From contig CAUYUJ010001425.1 in the NCBI GenBank assembly GCA_963575745.1, positions 562,589 to 626,588 of the forward strand: a DNA stretch of 64,000 bases, in the 5' to 3' direction. Source of the stretch: Prorocentrum cordatum (lineage: Eukaryota; Sar; Dinophyceae; Prorocentrales; Prorocentraceae). The notes beneath the pieces are model-generated. The model made no database searches and was not told the origin of the DNA. It saw only the letters and a list, made by a program, of their open reading frames with translations. Below, piece by piece: positions 32,130 through 43,589 of the stretch (the stretch's first letter is position 1; each line of letters opens with the position of its first letter). Position numbers and translations under genes: made by a program.

Positions 32130-33800
32130 GAATCAGCTTCGCCTGGGCCTCGGCGTGACCAGATCAGCCTCCGAGCCTAGCGCCGCCTCCACCTCCACCA
32201 TCGCCTCCGCTTCCATCGGGCTCGCCAGGGGGCCGATGGGCACGCGGCGCCACGGGCCCGAAGCGCGGCGGCGGCCGGCCGCCACCGCCACCGTCGGGGT
32301 CGCCACCGCCGTCGCCAGGATCTCCAGCGACGGCGCCGGCATCCTCGGGCAGGAGGTGCGCAATCGAATAAACGTCGGCGCACAGCTTGTCGGGGCGAGT
32401 GCGGACGGGCCGTCCCAGCCGACAAGACTGCGAAGCGAATGATGATCGGATGATCGACGAATAAGACTTCCACGCTTGACTGACATCAATATTGAGCGCA
32501 CTGGACAACTCATCCACATCTTCGAGGATTGATCGATCCGCATTGAACTGGCGATCCAGGGCCACTCGGATGCGTTGGGGCGCCTAGCTATCTGCGAGCC
32601 CATGGCGCGGGGCCTTTCGCACGCGCTGCCGCCAATAGGCACCTGGCGCAAGCTGGGCTGCGGCAGCCGACTCGGGAAGCGCCCCGCTGCGGTCATCGCC
32701 CGATGGTGCTGGCGCGCGGGTGCATGCCCCCACTGCGCTATACATGTATCTCGAATCCCTGGCCCGCGCAACCAAGAGAGCAAATGCGGAATCCAGTCCA
32801 AGTGCTTCAGCTTGCGCTTGGCTACTGCTTCGGCCATCCGAACGCAGCCCTGGATGTCACTCGCAATTCGGTCAGGGGGGCCCATCGAAGACCGCTCCAC
32901 CCGCTGACCCCAACGACTCCAGCTCGAAGGCGATGCATCGCGCATTGGTGGGCCTCTGGCAGCCGACGCCCTTTGAGTGGCCAGCGCGAAGCTTCGCCGC
33001 CACCTGGCCCATGGCACGAGCACCCTTGGCCCCAGGACAGCAAGTGATGCAGCCAAACGCAAAACCACTGCACGAATTCAAACAACTTTCTCCACTTGTT
33101 GGACCGCATCGCCTCCGTCGCATCTTTTACAAACTCCTTGTCTTTGCGATTGATCAACAACTGCGAGTCCCGCGATGCAATCAAAGTGTCGATGCCAGTG
33201 CCCAGCTCCTCGCGACGCCTGCCATCTCCAGCGCGCAGAAGACGGCGGCCTCATCGGCTGCGCGACTGAAGCTGCCCCCGCCTTCCTGGATGAGCTTGGC
33301 CTTCGGACTAGAAGATGTTCAACGGGTTGTTGCCGCAACCAGTGAACAATTGCTTTGGCACCTTTGACCCAAACAGGGAACCACGCGGGTGACGAAAGAC
33401 CTTTGCGAAGCAATATATCCCACACGTGGCGCCACCCTGGGGTCTCGAGACACCTCGGAAATACGCAACCTCGTTCTTCCCATCTTTGCCGATTGAACTT
33501 TCGGTCGAGCAGCTCATAGAAATCACAGAGCATGCCAACCATATTCGGGATGAGCCACTCAGCCCCCTGGTCCGTGCCGATGGGCCTGGCGCGCAGCGCC
33601 GAGCGACTCGTTCGAGGGTCAGAATATTAAGAACAGCTGCCAAGATGTCTCCATCGTTTTGCCCCACCCTGCCGATGAAGTATTTTGCCCAACTGCGCGC
33701 ATGGCATCACCTTTTCGAATGATTTGGCACCCCAGCCCAGATATCAACCGCCGGCGCGTGCAACTCCAAGCCCCGCCCCTGAGGACTCGCATCGATGACA
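32130..33800 (-). pseudogene. Decayed transposase-like protein of a recurring dinoflagellate family
   Basis: Minus-strand order: RCLETPGWRHVWDILLRKGL, then WFPVWVKGAKAIVHWLR (about 33460-33350); KDATEAMRSNKWRKLFEFVQ, then WLHHLLSWGQGCSCHG (33150-33000); RWPLKGRRLPEAHQ (32990-32940); DRIASDIQGCVRMAEAVAKR and KLKHLDWIPHLL (32870-32770); SILEDVDELSSALNIDVSQA (about 32530-32470); then Gly/Asp/Pro low complexity. At least three frame changes separate these blocks. I remember the combination PGWxH, WxxGCxCH and KGRRxPE from many dinoflagellate sequences. I infer a DNA-transposon or other mobile protein, but I cannot name a superfamily or show a DDE triad. Confidence 0.5.
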
Positions 33801-33939
33801 AACGTTTATGCTGATCAAGTTGGCGGGCACACTTTCACATATCTCTTTGAACAACTTATCAGCAGCATAGCCACTATGACAAGTCGGGCGCGGGCCCTTC
33901 TCATAGTTTCATATGAAGGCGCATGCACATGATCGACAA

Positions 33940-35004
33940 CGCCGCCACTTCAAACTTTAACATAGTTGGAAAACGGGCGCTTGAACACACACGCAGAGGC
34001 ATGGATTCGTCTGATGTTCTTGACATGCTTGTATGCCCTCACCAACTCGATCAGACAAATCGCATCCAGTGCCGCGTCCTGCACAGCGTCGGCTGCCGCC
34101 TGCGCAACAACGCCTGGCACGCAAAAAGATGTAGGGACAGCGGTGCGAAGCTGGTGATAAAGCTTTCCAGCATCTGCTCGCACTGGCTCCCGCAACAGGT
34201 TGCGTACATTGGGCCGTGCCGCGAGCGGAACACAATGAAACACAGCTTCAGCACCGAGCACAACTCTAGAAGCACACGCAGGCGCAAGCGTGCACACTGT
34301 GAAGATGGCGCGCCCAAGCGCCCACGCTAAAAGTTCGCGAACGAGTGCGTCGTCACCAGGCAGGCCCCTAAGCTCACTGTTTGGAACGCCTATTTGACTA
34401 CATCGTTCGACCATGCGGCGCAGAGCTGGGGCCATGGTTGGTGGATTTTCGAACCGAATGCGGTCCGTAGCAATACATAGCTGACGAGCCCGAATACAGC
34501 AGTGGCCCGAGTCATGGACCGAATGCGTTTGAACAAATGGCTGAAATCATTATCCGCGAGAAGGGCTGATTCACCATTAAGAACTTCGTGACTGTGTTGC
34601 ACCGCTCCGATAATGTGTTCACTTGGTGGGGCCTCGAAAATTCGATCCTTAGGCTTGATCAATGTAGACCACCAGCCAACTCCTGAAACAACTATCAGCA
34701 CTATCCTGGTTGGGCCCATTGTCTCACATCGTTGCCGCCGTCGGGGGCGCCTGGCCCGAACAGGACAGTCGCCGCACTCGTCTCCAACATTTCCCATAGC
34801 TTCTGACAGTTGGGGCCCTGCGCCGTCGTCGCCAACAACTTCCATCTGGAAAGCCACAGGGTCTCTCAGACCGCTTAAAAAATTGTACGGTATCGGGCAA
34901 AGTCGAGCTAAATGACACATTTGATTATGACATGCGCACCGTCTTGGCCTACAGGTGGCATGTTCTCGACTGTGTTGCTGACGACCAGTTTCGCAAGCTA
35001 GCAA
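33940..35004 (-). pseudogene. Upstream part of the transposase-like frame, unrecognised
   Basis: Two overlapping frames with balanced composition. The first has GVGWWSTLIKPKDRIFEAPP, then AVQHSHEVLNGESALLADND. The second has MAPALRRMVERCSQIGVPNS, then AAADAVQDAALDAICLIELV. The junction near 34430 is a frame change. The same orientation and immediate position upstream of the conserved blocks suggest one original gene of nearly 5 kb. No domain is recognised. Confidence 0.35.
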
Positions 35005-35114
35005 GGCCAGTTCCTATCGAGACGATTCTCGCTTACCGACGAACCACGTCCTAGCGACACGCTGCTTGTTGGCTTAGCAGCCAGCGAACAGCGTCTCGAG
35101 AGGACCTGGCTAAC

Positions 35115-35117
<3 letters not shown>

Positions 35118-35153
<36 letters not shown>
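35118..35153. repeat. AT dinucleotide microsatellite
   Basis: About 18 AT units near the presumed start of the transposase-like gene. It may mark an element boundary, though no terminal inverted repeat was found. Confidence 0.95.
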
Positions 35154-35156
<3 letters not shown>

Positions 35157-35640
35157 AGATGCGTCTCGATGGGAACTGTTTCTAATAACGTCGAGCTCCT
35201 GCTTGAGTGATGGAGCGTGTGTTATCGCTACGCAGTTTCTGTGACCCCTGTACTTCGGCTCTCAAAAAAGAAACCGTCATCGCCCTCGTCCTCCTCTCCT
35301 CTCTTCCACCATGTTCCCCTCGCTCACTCCCTGAACTATATGCATCACGCTCCTCCTATGTATTTCCTCTCTGCCCAGTCTCTGCCTCATCAGGTCTAAC
35401 AGTGCTCTGCTCAGGCCCTTGGTGAACCATTTTGGGACTACGCCGAACCATGCTGAACCATGGCGCGACTCCCGAGGGGCCTGATTAGGCCCAAGCGGCT
35501 GCCTATCTACACTGCGCCTCCCATCCTGTGGCGCCTTCCACGTTGTCTCCTCCCTCCTCCCCTCCGCCCCCGTCCTGCCTGCCCACCGCACCTCTCCGTC
35601 CCCTCCTGGCCAGCCCCCCCTCCCGCCACCCAGCAGGGTA
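35154..35640. other. Unassigned spacer with GGTTCA-type words
   Basis: 35425-35465 carries CCGAACCATGCTGAACCATG, the reverse complement of the 29.7-kb repeat unit. A short stretch around 35515-35550 (ATCCTGTGGCGCCTTCCACG) is close to 23930-23955 (ATCCCCTGGCGCCTTCCACG), another dispersed match. No gene recognised. Confidence 0.5.
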
Positions 35641-36090
35641 GGAGAGGAACGACAGATCGGGGGGAAGGCGAGAAGGGAGAAGAGTAGAAGAAGGAGAAGA
35701 AGGAGGGGAAGAGGAATGATGGGGAGGAGAAGAAGCAGGAGAAGGAAGAGGAGGAGGGAAAGACGAGTGAGGGGATGAGAGGGAGCAGGGGGAAGAAGAG
35801 GAGAGGAAGAGGAGTGAGGGGAGGAGAGTGAGCAGGAAAAGCAAGAGGAGAGGAAGAGGAGTGAGGGGAGGAGAGGAAGCAGGAGACAGATGAGGAGGAG
35901 GAAAAGGAGGAGAAGGACAGAATGACGCGGATGAGGAACGAGAAAAGGGGGAGCAGTAAAACAGCAGGATCACGAGGAGGGAGAGAGGGAGGCGGCAAAG
36001 TACCAGGAGGAGGAGGGGGCAGGGGAGGAGAAGGAAAACGAGCCCGCCCACCCGAACTCTGGAAAAACAAAGAAAGAGAAAGGGGGAAAG
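35641..36090. repeat. Purine tract (GAG/GGA/AAG)
   Basis: Long G/A-rich strand with irregular GGAGAGGAAG words. Minus-strand Ser/Pro/Leu frames are artefacts. Confidence 0.8.
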
Positions 36091-36264
36091 TCACAACGAT
36101 TGGAGATCGGCGACGGGAAATTGGCATGAAGGTTCGGGTCCTGAAGCCGTTTGCTTGATGGTCCCCTGGGAAGCCGAAGGCGGCGAACAAACAGCAAGAA
36201 CCGTTTCCTCAAAACGCGTGTACTTCATGGCAGAGGAGGCTGGCGAGGGCGCGACGAGGCCGGA

Positions 36265-36382
36265 GGTCGCCAGCGATCGACCGCCGCGCCTGCGCGAGTT
36301 CAACATCCGACATGCCGAACGGCGCGTCTTCTCCGTAGTCGTCCACGAGCAACCGGAACAGCTGGGGGTCCACCGCAGCGTC
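36265..36382 (-). CDS. EF-hand-module exon (VDxxxF / SDxEL block)
   Basis: Starts after GGGCCTCCGAG and reads DAAVDPQLFRLLVDDYGEDA, then PFGMSDVELAQARRS. The pattern (Val-Asp, Phe, Leu-Leu/Val-Asp, acidic turn, Ser/Thr-Asp-x-Glu) matches 8295-8425 and part of the 44-kb gene. The 3' limit is approximate. It is preceded on the minus strand by a GAGGGCCTCC minisatellite and not by a normal pyrimidine tract, so it may be an orphan exon. Confidence 0.45.
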
Positions 36383-36470
36383 CTCGGAGGCCCTCCACGG
36401 CCCTCGGAGGCCCTCCCCGAAGGCCCTCGAAGGCCCTCGAAGGCCCTCGGAGGCCCCCAGCAGCTTCGTC
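36383..36470. repeat. GGCCCTCGGA minisatellite
   Basis: Tandem 10- to 20-base units of GGCCCTC(G/C)(G/A)AG ending directly at the EF-module exon. Confidence 0.8.
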
Positions 36471-36599
36471 GACGGCGTCGCCGGGCCGTCCTCTCCGGGA
36501 CGGGCCACTAGATCAAGAGGCCCTGCCGTCCTCCTGCCGTTCGTGCTTGTCCTCGTCGTCGTCCTCACTCGCCCTCCCCCTCCTCGTGTATGTATCTGT

Positions 36600-36840
36600 G
36601 CGCCTCAACATCATCAGTAGAAGCAGCAGCATCGTCGCCATCACCAGCATCATCATTGGCACTACTACCATCGACATCATCATCATCATCGACATCGTGA
36701 ACACAGTCATCATCATGAACATTTTCATCTTTATCATCATCACCGCCATCATTACCATCACCACCATCACCCCAGTCATCATCAGCATCATCATCATCAC
36801 AAGCATGACCATCATCATGAGCGCCATCATCAGCATCATT
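36600..36840. repeat. ATC microsatellite
   Basis: Interrupted ATC/CAT/CACC repeats in the same sense as the arrays at 11.4, 12.5, 40.1, 42.2 and 43.6 kb. Confidence 0.9.
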
Positions 36841-36855
36841 GCCAACAACGCGAAG

Positions 36856-37275
36856 GTTTCCCCGCTCCGCGCAAGCGAAGGGTCGTCGGGCGGAAGCCGC
36901 GACCGACGCGTGCGCGGGGGGCCAGATGCGCCCAGGCTTCGGCGCGCGCGCGCGAGCCGAGCGGCGCCGCTCAGAGGAGAGAGTTCCTCCGCGCGCCGAG
37001 GGGCGCGTTCAGCGCCGCTGACCTCGGATGAGGCAAGAGAGGCAGAGAAGGTGAAGAGAGGGCGGGGGCCGAAGTAGCTGCCGACGACCACGACGCGCGC
37101 GGGGGCGAGAGAATAAGAGAGAGCATCCCCCCACTCCGCGCCATCGAAAGGTCGCCTGGGCGGAGGCCGTGGCCGACGCGCGCGCGGGGGGCCCAGGAGT
37201 GGCCCGGCCCCGGCGCGCGCGCGCGGGCTGAGCGGCGCCGCTCAGTTCCTCCGCGCGCCGAGGGGCGCGTTCAGC
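36856..37275. repeat. Pair of direct repeats of about 150 bp
   Basis: 36856-37016 and 37128-37275 share GACGCG(T/C)GCGCGGGG, GAGCGGCGCCGCTCAG and TTCCTCCGCGCGCCGAGGGG. Between them, 37067-37100 (CCGAAGTAGCTGCCGACGAC, then CACGACGCGCG) matches 40056-40090, where it directly precedes another ATC array. The pieces seem to be duplicated together with the microsatellite. Confidence 0.75.
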
Positions 37276-37279
37276 CATG

Positions 37280-39970
37280 CCCATGCTCGAATCCGTTGCG
37301 CACCAGGAAGACTTTGGCGGTTGGCCGAGAATTGCGCGGGCCACGCACATGGGCCCGCAGAGAGACAGGAGGCGACAATGCGGTCGCCAATGGCAACATC
37401 GCACGCAACGCGCGCGCGAGCAAGAGGAGGAAGGGCGGGCAAAACCGACGATGCGGCGGCGGCGGCCTGAGGATAGCGCTCGGCGCTGGAGGCCAGTCGC
37501 CAACGGCCGCCCCAGAAGACGCGAGGCAGTGGCGCGGGAGGCCGCTGGCGCGGCCGCCGCAGGAGCAGCGCAGAGGCCGCGCGCGCACCGCGGGACAAGC
37601 CCACTCCACGCGGCGGCGCGGCGCCGCGCCGCCGCGCGGTTCCGCGAGACGCACTCGGCCCGCCGCCGCCTGGGAGCGAAGAACGGAGGAAGTCGAGCCT
37701 CGCGACCTTCGAACTCGATGCCCGAATCGACGGCGAGTTCCTCGCGCGCCTCGACGAAGGAGGCCCCCGCCCTGAAGGCGACGAGGCGCGCGGAGGCCTC
37801 CGCCTCCGACGGCGGCGCGCCCCCCTCTTCGAGACCGGCCCGGACAAGCTCTCTCGCGACGTCTCGCGGCGCTGGGCCGAGGGGGGCAGGTCAGTGGGCG
37901 AACGCGCCGAAACTGCGCGCTCGAAGGCTCGGCGCCGCTCGCTCGCCATGCGGGCCCCAGTCCATGGCGGGGAACGTTTCTCTTTCAAGGCTGGCGTGCC
38001 AGAGGGCGGCAGTGGCCGCCGCCCGTCGGCGCTGGGCTGCGTCGCCCCCCGGGCCCGCTCCCCGCGCGGCCTTCTGCGCGAGGGGGCCCGCGGCCTCGTC
38101 GTCGCCCTCCAGGGGGCGAGCGGGGGCGACGGCGCCCGCGGCGAGCAGCTCGTCGGGGCCCCCCACTGGGCGCGCGCCGCCCGCATCAGACAGGCGGCGG
38201 CACTGCCGCGGCGCGTGCCAGAGGCAGAGCGGCAGCGCGGAGGGGCCGGCGGCCTCGTCGGGCCCGTCTGGAGCAAACCAACGGAGCCGCGACATGGCGC
38301 TCTCGAACACGTCGCCCCAGTCAGGCATCCAGCGGGCGACGGTCATGAGCTCGGCCGCCACCTACAAGCGCCGCCCCAGCGCGCCCGCCGCGCCCGGAGG
38401 CAGCGCCGAGTCTGCAGCCAGGGCCGCAGCCCGAGGGCGGCATGGGGACGGCGGCGGAACCTGGGGGGGCGGGAGCAACGGGCGCGCGCTCCCAGGCCCG
38501 CCCTTCCCCAAGCTGCCGCCGGCACCGATGCCGGCGCGGCGGCGCGGCTGCGGGCGCGCTGCGGGGAGGAGGCGACTGCGTCAGCGTCGCCTTCAGGTCT
38601 TCCCGAAGGGTGCCCACGCGCGCCGCCTCAACCGCGAACAACTGCGGCGCCTCGACGCGGGCCCCGGGCATGTTCGGGCGCGCCCCCAGGGGTGGGGCCG
38701 CGGACTGGGGCGCACTCGCAGCCGCCAGCCGCTGGATCTCCCGCTGGACCCCTGCTCGGGCCAAAGGGCCCCCTCGCCCAGAGCGGCGGCGATGGCCCCT
38801 CCCGCCCGCGGGCGGGCCTCGCTCGCCCAGAGCTTCGGCCGCGCGCCGAGACGGCCCCGCGGCGGAGCAGAAGGCGCCGCTTGCGACGGCGGGGCCCGCG
38901 CAGGGAGAGGGCGGCGCTCCTCGACGTCGGCGTCGCCCCCCAGCTCGCCCCCCGCGAACTCGTCCACGGATTGGTAGGCTTTTGGCGTGGCCCTCTCCGC
39001 GCGGGGGGGCGCCTCCTCCCCGCCGATGGCGCCGCGGGTCGCCTCGCAGCCGCTGCGCAGGCCGACGGCGCCCGCAAGGTGCGGCCGACGCGCGCGACCA
39101 CGGGGTGACCGGGCTGGCCCGAGCGGGATGGGCTCGTCGGCGAACCCCTCGCCCAGAGGGGCAAGAACCTCCAGGTCCATCTCGGAGACCTCCAAAAATC
39201 GACCACCAACATCGAGGCGGTCGTGCTCAGCGAGCGCGACGCCGCGCCGAGCAAGGGCACGTTGACCACCTGGAAGGGGCCCACCAGCCCTGTGAATCCT
39301 TCCGCCCCCGCCAGGCTGAGACGGTCGGCTGAGCAGGATATCCCAGGTCGAGTGGCCAGTGGGGGTCGCGGCGTAGCTCACCTCGCCCCCGTCCAACCGC
39401 CAGCGGTCGCACCGCGAAGCTGACGGCGGCGAGAATGGGTGAAGGTTGGGCCAAATAGGCCCATCGGGGACGGCGAGTCCCGCCATGGCCGCTGACGAGC
39501 GGGCGGCTCGCAGGCCGCCAGCCAGGCTCAGCCGCGGGGAAGCGCGGCGGCTGGGCCCCGCGACAAGGCCCGCCTGGGCTCCTCAGTCTGCACTCCTGGG
39601 CCGTAGGCCAGGACACGCTGCGGGCCGCGACCAGGCCCGCCAGGGGCTCAGATCGAAGCCCGCGCGCGAGAGATGCCCGATGACCCCCACCAGCGGCTCC
39701 GATGCAGCAGCCCCCGCGGAGGCTGCAGTGGTTACCAGCAGGGCCACGACCGACGAGAGCAGCCGAGGACCGCTGCTCAGGTCCACCGCCAGCCCCAGGC
39801 AGACGGTGGGGCAGGCCGCACCCAAAGCGGCAGGAGGACAATGCCCTCCGCCGTTCGGGTCGGCCTGAGCGGACTACGAGGACCCCGCGGAGGAACCGAC
39901 GTAGTCCGCGAGAGGTGCCAGAGACTGGCCTCCGAGCCGCTCGTAGAACGCGGGTCGCAGACCTAGGCCA
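37280..39970. other. Very GC-rich region, possible minus-strand coding
   Basis: Long frames exist on both strands because stops are rare. Patches of more ordinary composition occur on the minus strand: VGPFQVVNVPLLGAASRSLS (about 39284-39230), RFLEVSEMDLEVLAPLGEGF (about 39210-39140), then TPKAYQSVDEFAGGELGGDA (about 38990-38930), and AVDLSSGPRLLSSVVALLVT (about 39785). They fall in different frames. This could be another decayed polyprotein, but I recognise no domain and call no gene. Confidence 0.3.
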
Positions 39971-40104
39971 AAAACACCGCCCCCGCGCCCTTGATGGCGG
40001 CCTTGGCAAGCGCCTGCATAAAACGCCCGCCCAAGGATGCCACGCGAAGGCTCAGGGCCGAAGCAGCTGCAGACGACCACGACGCGCGAGGGGGACGGGA
40101 GAAA

Positions 40105-40538
40105 AAGAGACAACATCATCAGCATGAGCATCAGCATTATCACCAGCATCACCACCATCAGCATCATCGTCGTCATCGTCATTTACATCATCACCACCAA
40201 CAGCATCGCTACCATTCTCATATGAATGATCATAATCAAACATCACCGCCGCAATCATCGTCAGCAGCAACACCATCCCCATCCCCATCACCATCGTCAT
40301 CATCCTCTTCACTACCACTGCCACACTCCCCAAACATCATCGCCACCATAATCGTCATCATCATGACCCCCACCATCATCTTCACCACCACCATCACCAT
40401 CAGCATGATCACCATCACCGTCATCATCGTCATCAACATCACCAACATCAGCATCATCATCATCACCATCACCATCATCACCATTACCATCAGCACCTCG
40501 TCATCATCAGCATCAGAGCAGCATCATCATCACCAACC

Positions 40539-40574
<36 letters not shown>

Positions 40575-40640
40575 GCATCATCATCAGCATCATCAGCATC
40601 AACATCATCATTATCATCGTCGTCATCATCACCATCACCA
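40105..40640. repeat. ATC microsatellite
   Basis: ATC/CAT/CACC repeats with the purest run at about 40530-40575. Confidence 0.95.
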
Positions 40641-41006
40641 TCACCCTCACCGCAGCCATTATTGCTCAAGCCTGCCTTGGGGCGCCAGGGTGGGTGAGGT
40701 GCGCACTCCTTCGTAGGAGAGGGTGGCTCAGTCTCTTCCCCCTCCTGCGCGGCTGTTGCGCTTGCGATGGCACGCGCGGCCGCCGAGCGGGTGGCCACGG
40801 CGGATCGCCCGCGCGGAGTCTTGAGAACTTCGGCAGGGCGGCGCGCTGCCCAGCGGTGGGCGCGCTGGTCGTCGGAGTCGTTGCAGCAGGACCTCCGCCG
40901 TGAGGCGCAGTTTTGACGTAATCGCTACGTCCACCTGGCGGCGTGCTTGGGCGTTGGCGAGCTGGCAGAGAAGCTGGCAGCTATTGCCCCAGCACTGTGA
41001 GAGTTC

Positions 41007-41697
41007 ATGGCCACCGAGAACGGGAACGACATCACCAAGCTGAGGCGCAACGTCGCGTTGCACGCGAAAGTGATTCCCCCCCAGCTGGTTTCCGCCAGCT
41101 CCGCGGCGCTAGGGCGCGCCCAACACTGGCCTCGTCTCGGTCACATGGAGACTAGCGGCAAGGATGACGGAGCTGGAGAGCTACGTCAACCCATCACCCA
41201 AGCGGAGTACCAGGCCTCAAACTTCGGCGAGTCAGCCGGGATCGGCGGCGGGATTGTTCCGACCGGGGGCGCCGCGGTGGAGGGCAGAGTCAAGCCTGAG
41301 ACGCAAGGCGAGGAGGGAGGCCCTTAAGGTCGAGGAGAAGCTGATGAAGTGCGCCTCGGTGCTCTCGCTGGTGGCCGCCGCGGCCGAGACTGTAACCTTG
41401 GTGGGGGACGCGGTGGGCGACCACCAGGACCCCGAGAGCGCGACAGCCCTCGGAGTGGAGGGTAGCGACGTGGACGAGCGAAGATCGGATGAGCATCACA
41501 TGCGAGCGCTGAGCGAGGGCGACCTGGAAGAGGCGATGGATGGGGAGGAATCGAATTGCAGTGCTGCTGGGGTCATGTGGGTTCGCGGCCTAGGCAGGGT
41601 ACAGAGGTCGACAGCGCTGTCCTTCAACGCAATCTTTCTAGGTCGAGGCGGAATGGCCAGGCCTTGCCAGTGCATGCGGTTCGCCCACTTCTCATGA
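41007..41697 (+). CDS. Hypothetical protein fragment
   Basis: Two overlapping plus frames have fairly normal composition: MATENGNDITKLRRNVALHA, and downstream ALKVEEKLMKCASVLSLVAA, then SDEHHMRALSEGDLEEAMDG. The frame changes near 41320. The second part is acidic and helical. No homologue is recognised, and this may be retroelement debris. Confidence 0.25.
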
Positions 41698-42189
41698 GCT
41701 GACTGCGACGGATGTGGACAGGACACGTACCGTCAGTGCGCCATGTGGGCGCGCAGCAGCTGTGAATCTGCTCTTCGTGCGCCGTGTGGCTTCTGATGGT
41801 GGGTCGCCTCGGAGAAGGCCTTCTCAGAAGGCGGCGAGGCTTCTCAGAAGCCCTCGCGCCTTCTGAGAAGTTGTTGTTGGTTTTCGGGGAAAGCTTAGAA
41901 CACTTCTCAGACTTCTCAGAAGGCCCGGGGACTTCCGAACCTTCTGGGGAGGCCTTTTCCTTCTCACTTCCCCTCCTCGCTCGCCGCCGAGTTTCAGTCG
42001 GCCTCAGGTCTAGAGAAACGTGCGTCGCTGTTCGCGCCGCCTCTAGACGGGCGTCGGCCTGCGTGGATATGTTGGCATACATGGCCTCTGACCGTTCCGC
42101 CAGCTGTCGGGGCGAACTGGGCCGAGCCTCGGCCAGCGGTTGCGCAGCACCATTGCTACAAACACCAGCATCGTCACCTCCCAGTGTCA
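41698..42189 (-). other. Possible minus-strand exon with TTCTCAGAAG repeats
   Basis: A minus frame (LAERSEAMYANISTQADARL, then EAARTATHVSLDLRPTE) looks helical and coding-like. It runs into a stretch dominated by the CTTCTCAGAAG palindrome. No family recognised. Confidence 0.25.
41821..41869. repeat. Inverted repeat of CTTCTCAGAAG words
   Basis: TTCTCAGAAGGCGGCGAGG pairs with CCTCGCGCCTTCTGAGAA, one base bulged. The loop CTTCTCAGAAGC contains the same near-palindromic word. Further copies follow at about 41912-41930. Confidence 0.75.
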
Positions 42190-42601
42190 TCAGCCGCACC
42201 AGCAGCAACACTAATGATCGCCATCGTCGCCGTCGTCACCAACAACCTCATCATCAATGCCAGTAGCATCGTCGTCATTGCCATCACACCATCATCATTG
42301 CAATCGGCATCATCAGCAGCTACCTCATCAAGCTACTAATCGCTACCATCGTCGCCACCACACCAGCATCACCAATATAACGAAAGTAACACCAACACCA
42401 CCATAATCCGCATCATCAGCCTCGTCATCATCAGCAGCAACAGCATCATTACAATCGTCAGCGTCGTCGTCAGCATCATAATCGGCAGTGTTATTGTCAG
42501 CGCCAGCATCGTCATACCTAGCATCGCCATCAACATAAGCAGCAGTAACCGCATCATTACCACCACTAGAACCATCTGCATCATCATCATCATCATCATC
42601 G

Positions 42602-42646
<45 letters not shown>

Positions 42647-42850
42647 GTATCATCATCATCATCATCATCATCGTCATCACCCTCGTCGTCTTCATCATCA
42701 TCGTCGTCATCTGCATCAGCATGAGCATACGCATCATCGTCATACTCATCATCTTCAGCATCAGCACTACCATCATCATCACTATCAACATCGTCGTCAT
42801 CAGCATCACCATAGTCATCCTCATAAGCATCATCCGCATCATCACCATAC

Positions 42851-42910
<60 letters not shown>

Positions 42911-42985
42911 GCATCAGCATCATCATCAGCATCATCATCGTCAGCATCATCATCATCACCCCCATCCTCATCATCACAAATCACC
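42190..42985. repeat. ATC microsatellite
   Basis: The longest ATC block in the window, nearly perfect at 42573-42660 and 42848-42910. The minus frame through it is almost all Asp and is rejected as a gene. Confidence 0.95.
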
Positions 42986-43589
42986 CCTTCCCGATCATCC
43001 CTCTTCTGCGCACTCCTCGCCTCCATCTCACCGTTCCAAGGACTCCCCAAGCATTCCCCCCCAAAACAAAACATTAGTCTCATTCATCGGGTTCCTGCTT
43101 AAGCTCATGGTACACACCCCATCCACCTCCTCCTCGACCACCTCTGCATCTTCCTCCTCGCCCGCACCTTCCCCAACGTCATCCTCGTCATCATCTTCCT
43201 GCTCAATGTCAGATCTCTCCCCCACATCCCCTCCTCCCTCCCACTCCGCCTCCCCCTCCAACTCCTCGGTTCTCGTCCCCTCCCCTCAAATACAACCTGC
43301 CCTCATCAAACTTCTCACCTGTCTACTTCCCCTTCCCATGTTACTCCCCATGCCTTTCCTCATCCTCCTCCTCCGGTCCGTCTCCTCGCCATCCCCCTCC
43401 CACCCCTCGTCCTCACCCCCTCATCCTCACTCGACAGATGCATCAGTGTCATGATCGCCTAATCCTACCCCACACTCATCCCCATCTTCATAATGTGCAT
43501 CGCCCGCCACCTATTTATCATAATGCTGTGTTGCACCGCTCCTCATCAGACTCCTCCAAGTCCAGCCCCTGATCCACCACCTCACCTTC
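42986..43589. other. Spacer between two ATC arrays
   Basis: Pyrimidine-rich plus strand. A minus frame (TMSLSRNPMNETNVLFWGGM) near 43090-43040 could be an exon remnant, but no splice sites support it. Confidence 0.4.

Noticed and set aside
37277-38977. 566-codon plus-strand Arg/Ala/Pro frame
   Set aside because: High GC removes stops. There is no domain or ordinary amino-acid balance, and the minus strand looks more coding-like.
42343-43083. 246-codon minus-strand poly-Asp protein
   Set aside because: It is the ATC microsatellite. No unique coding sequence supports it.
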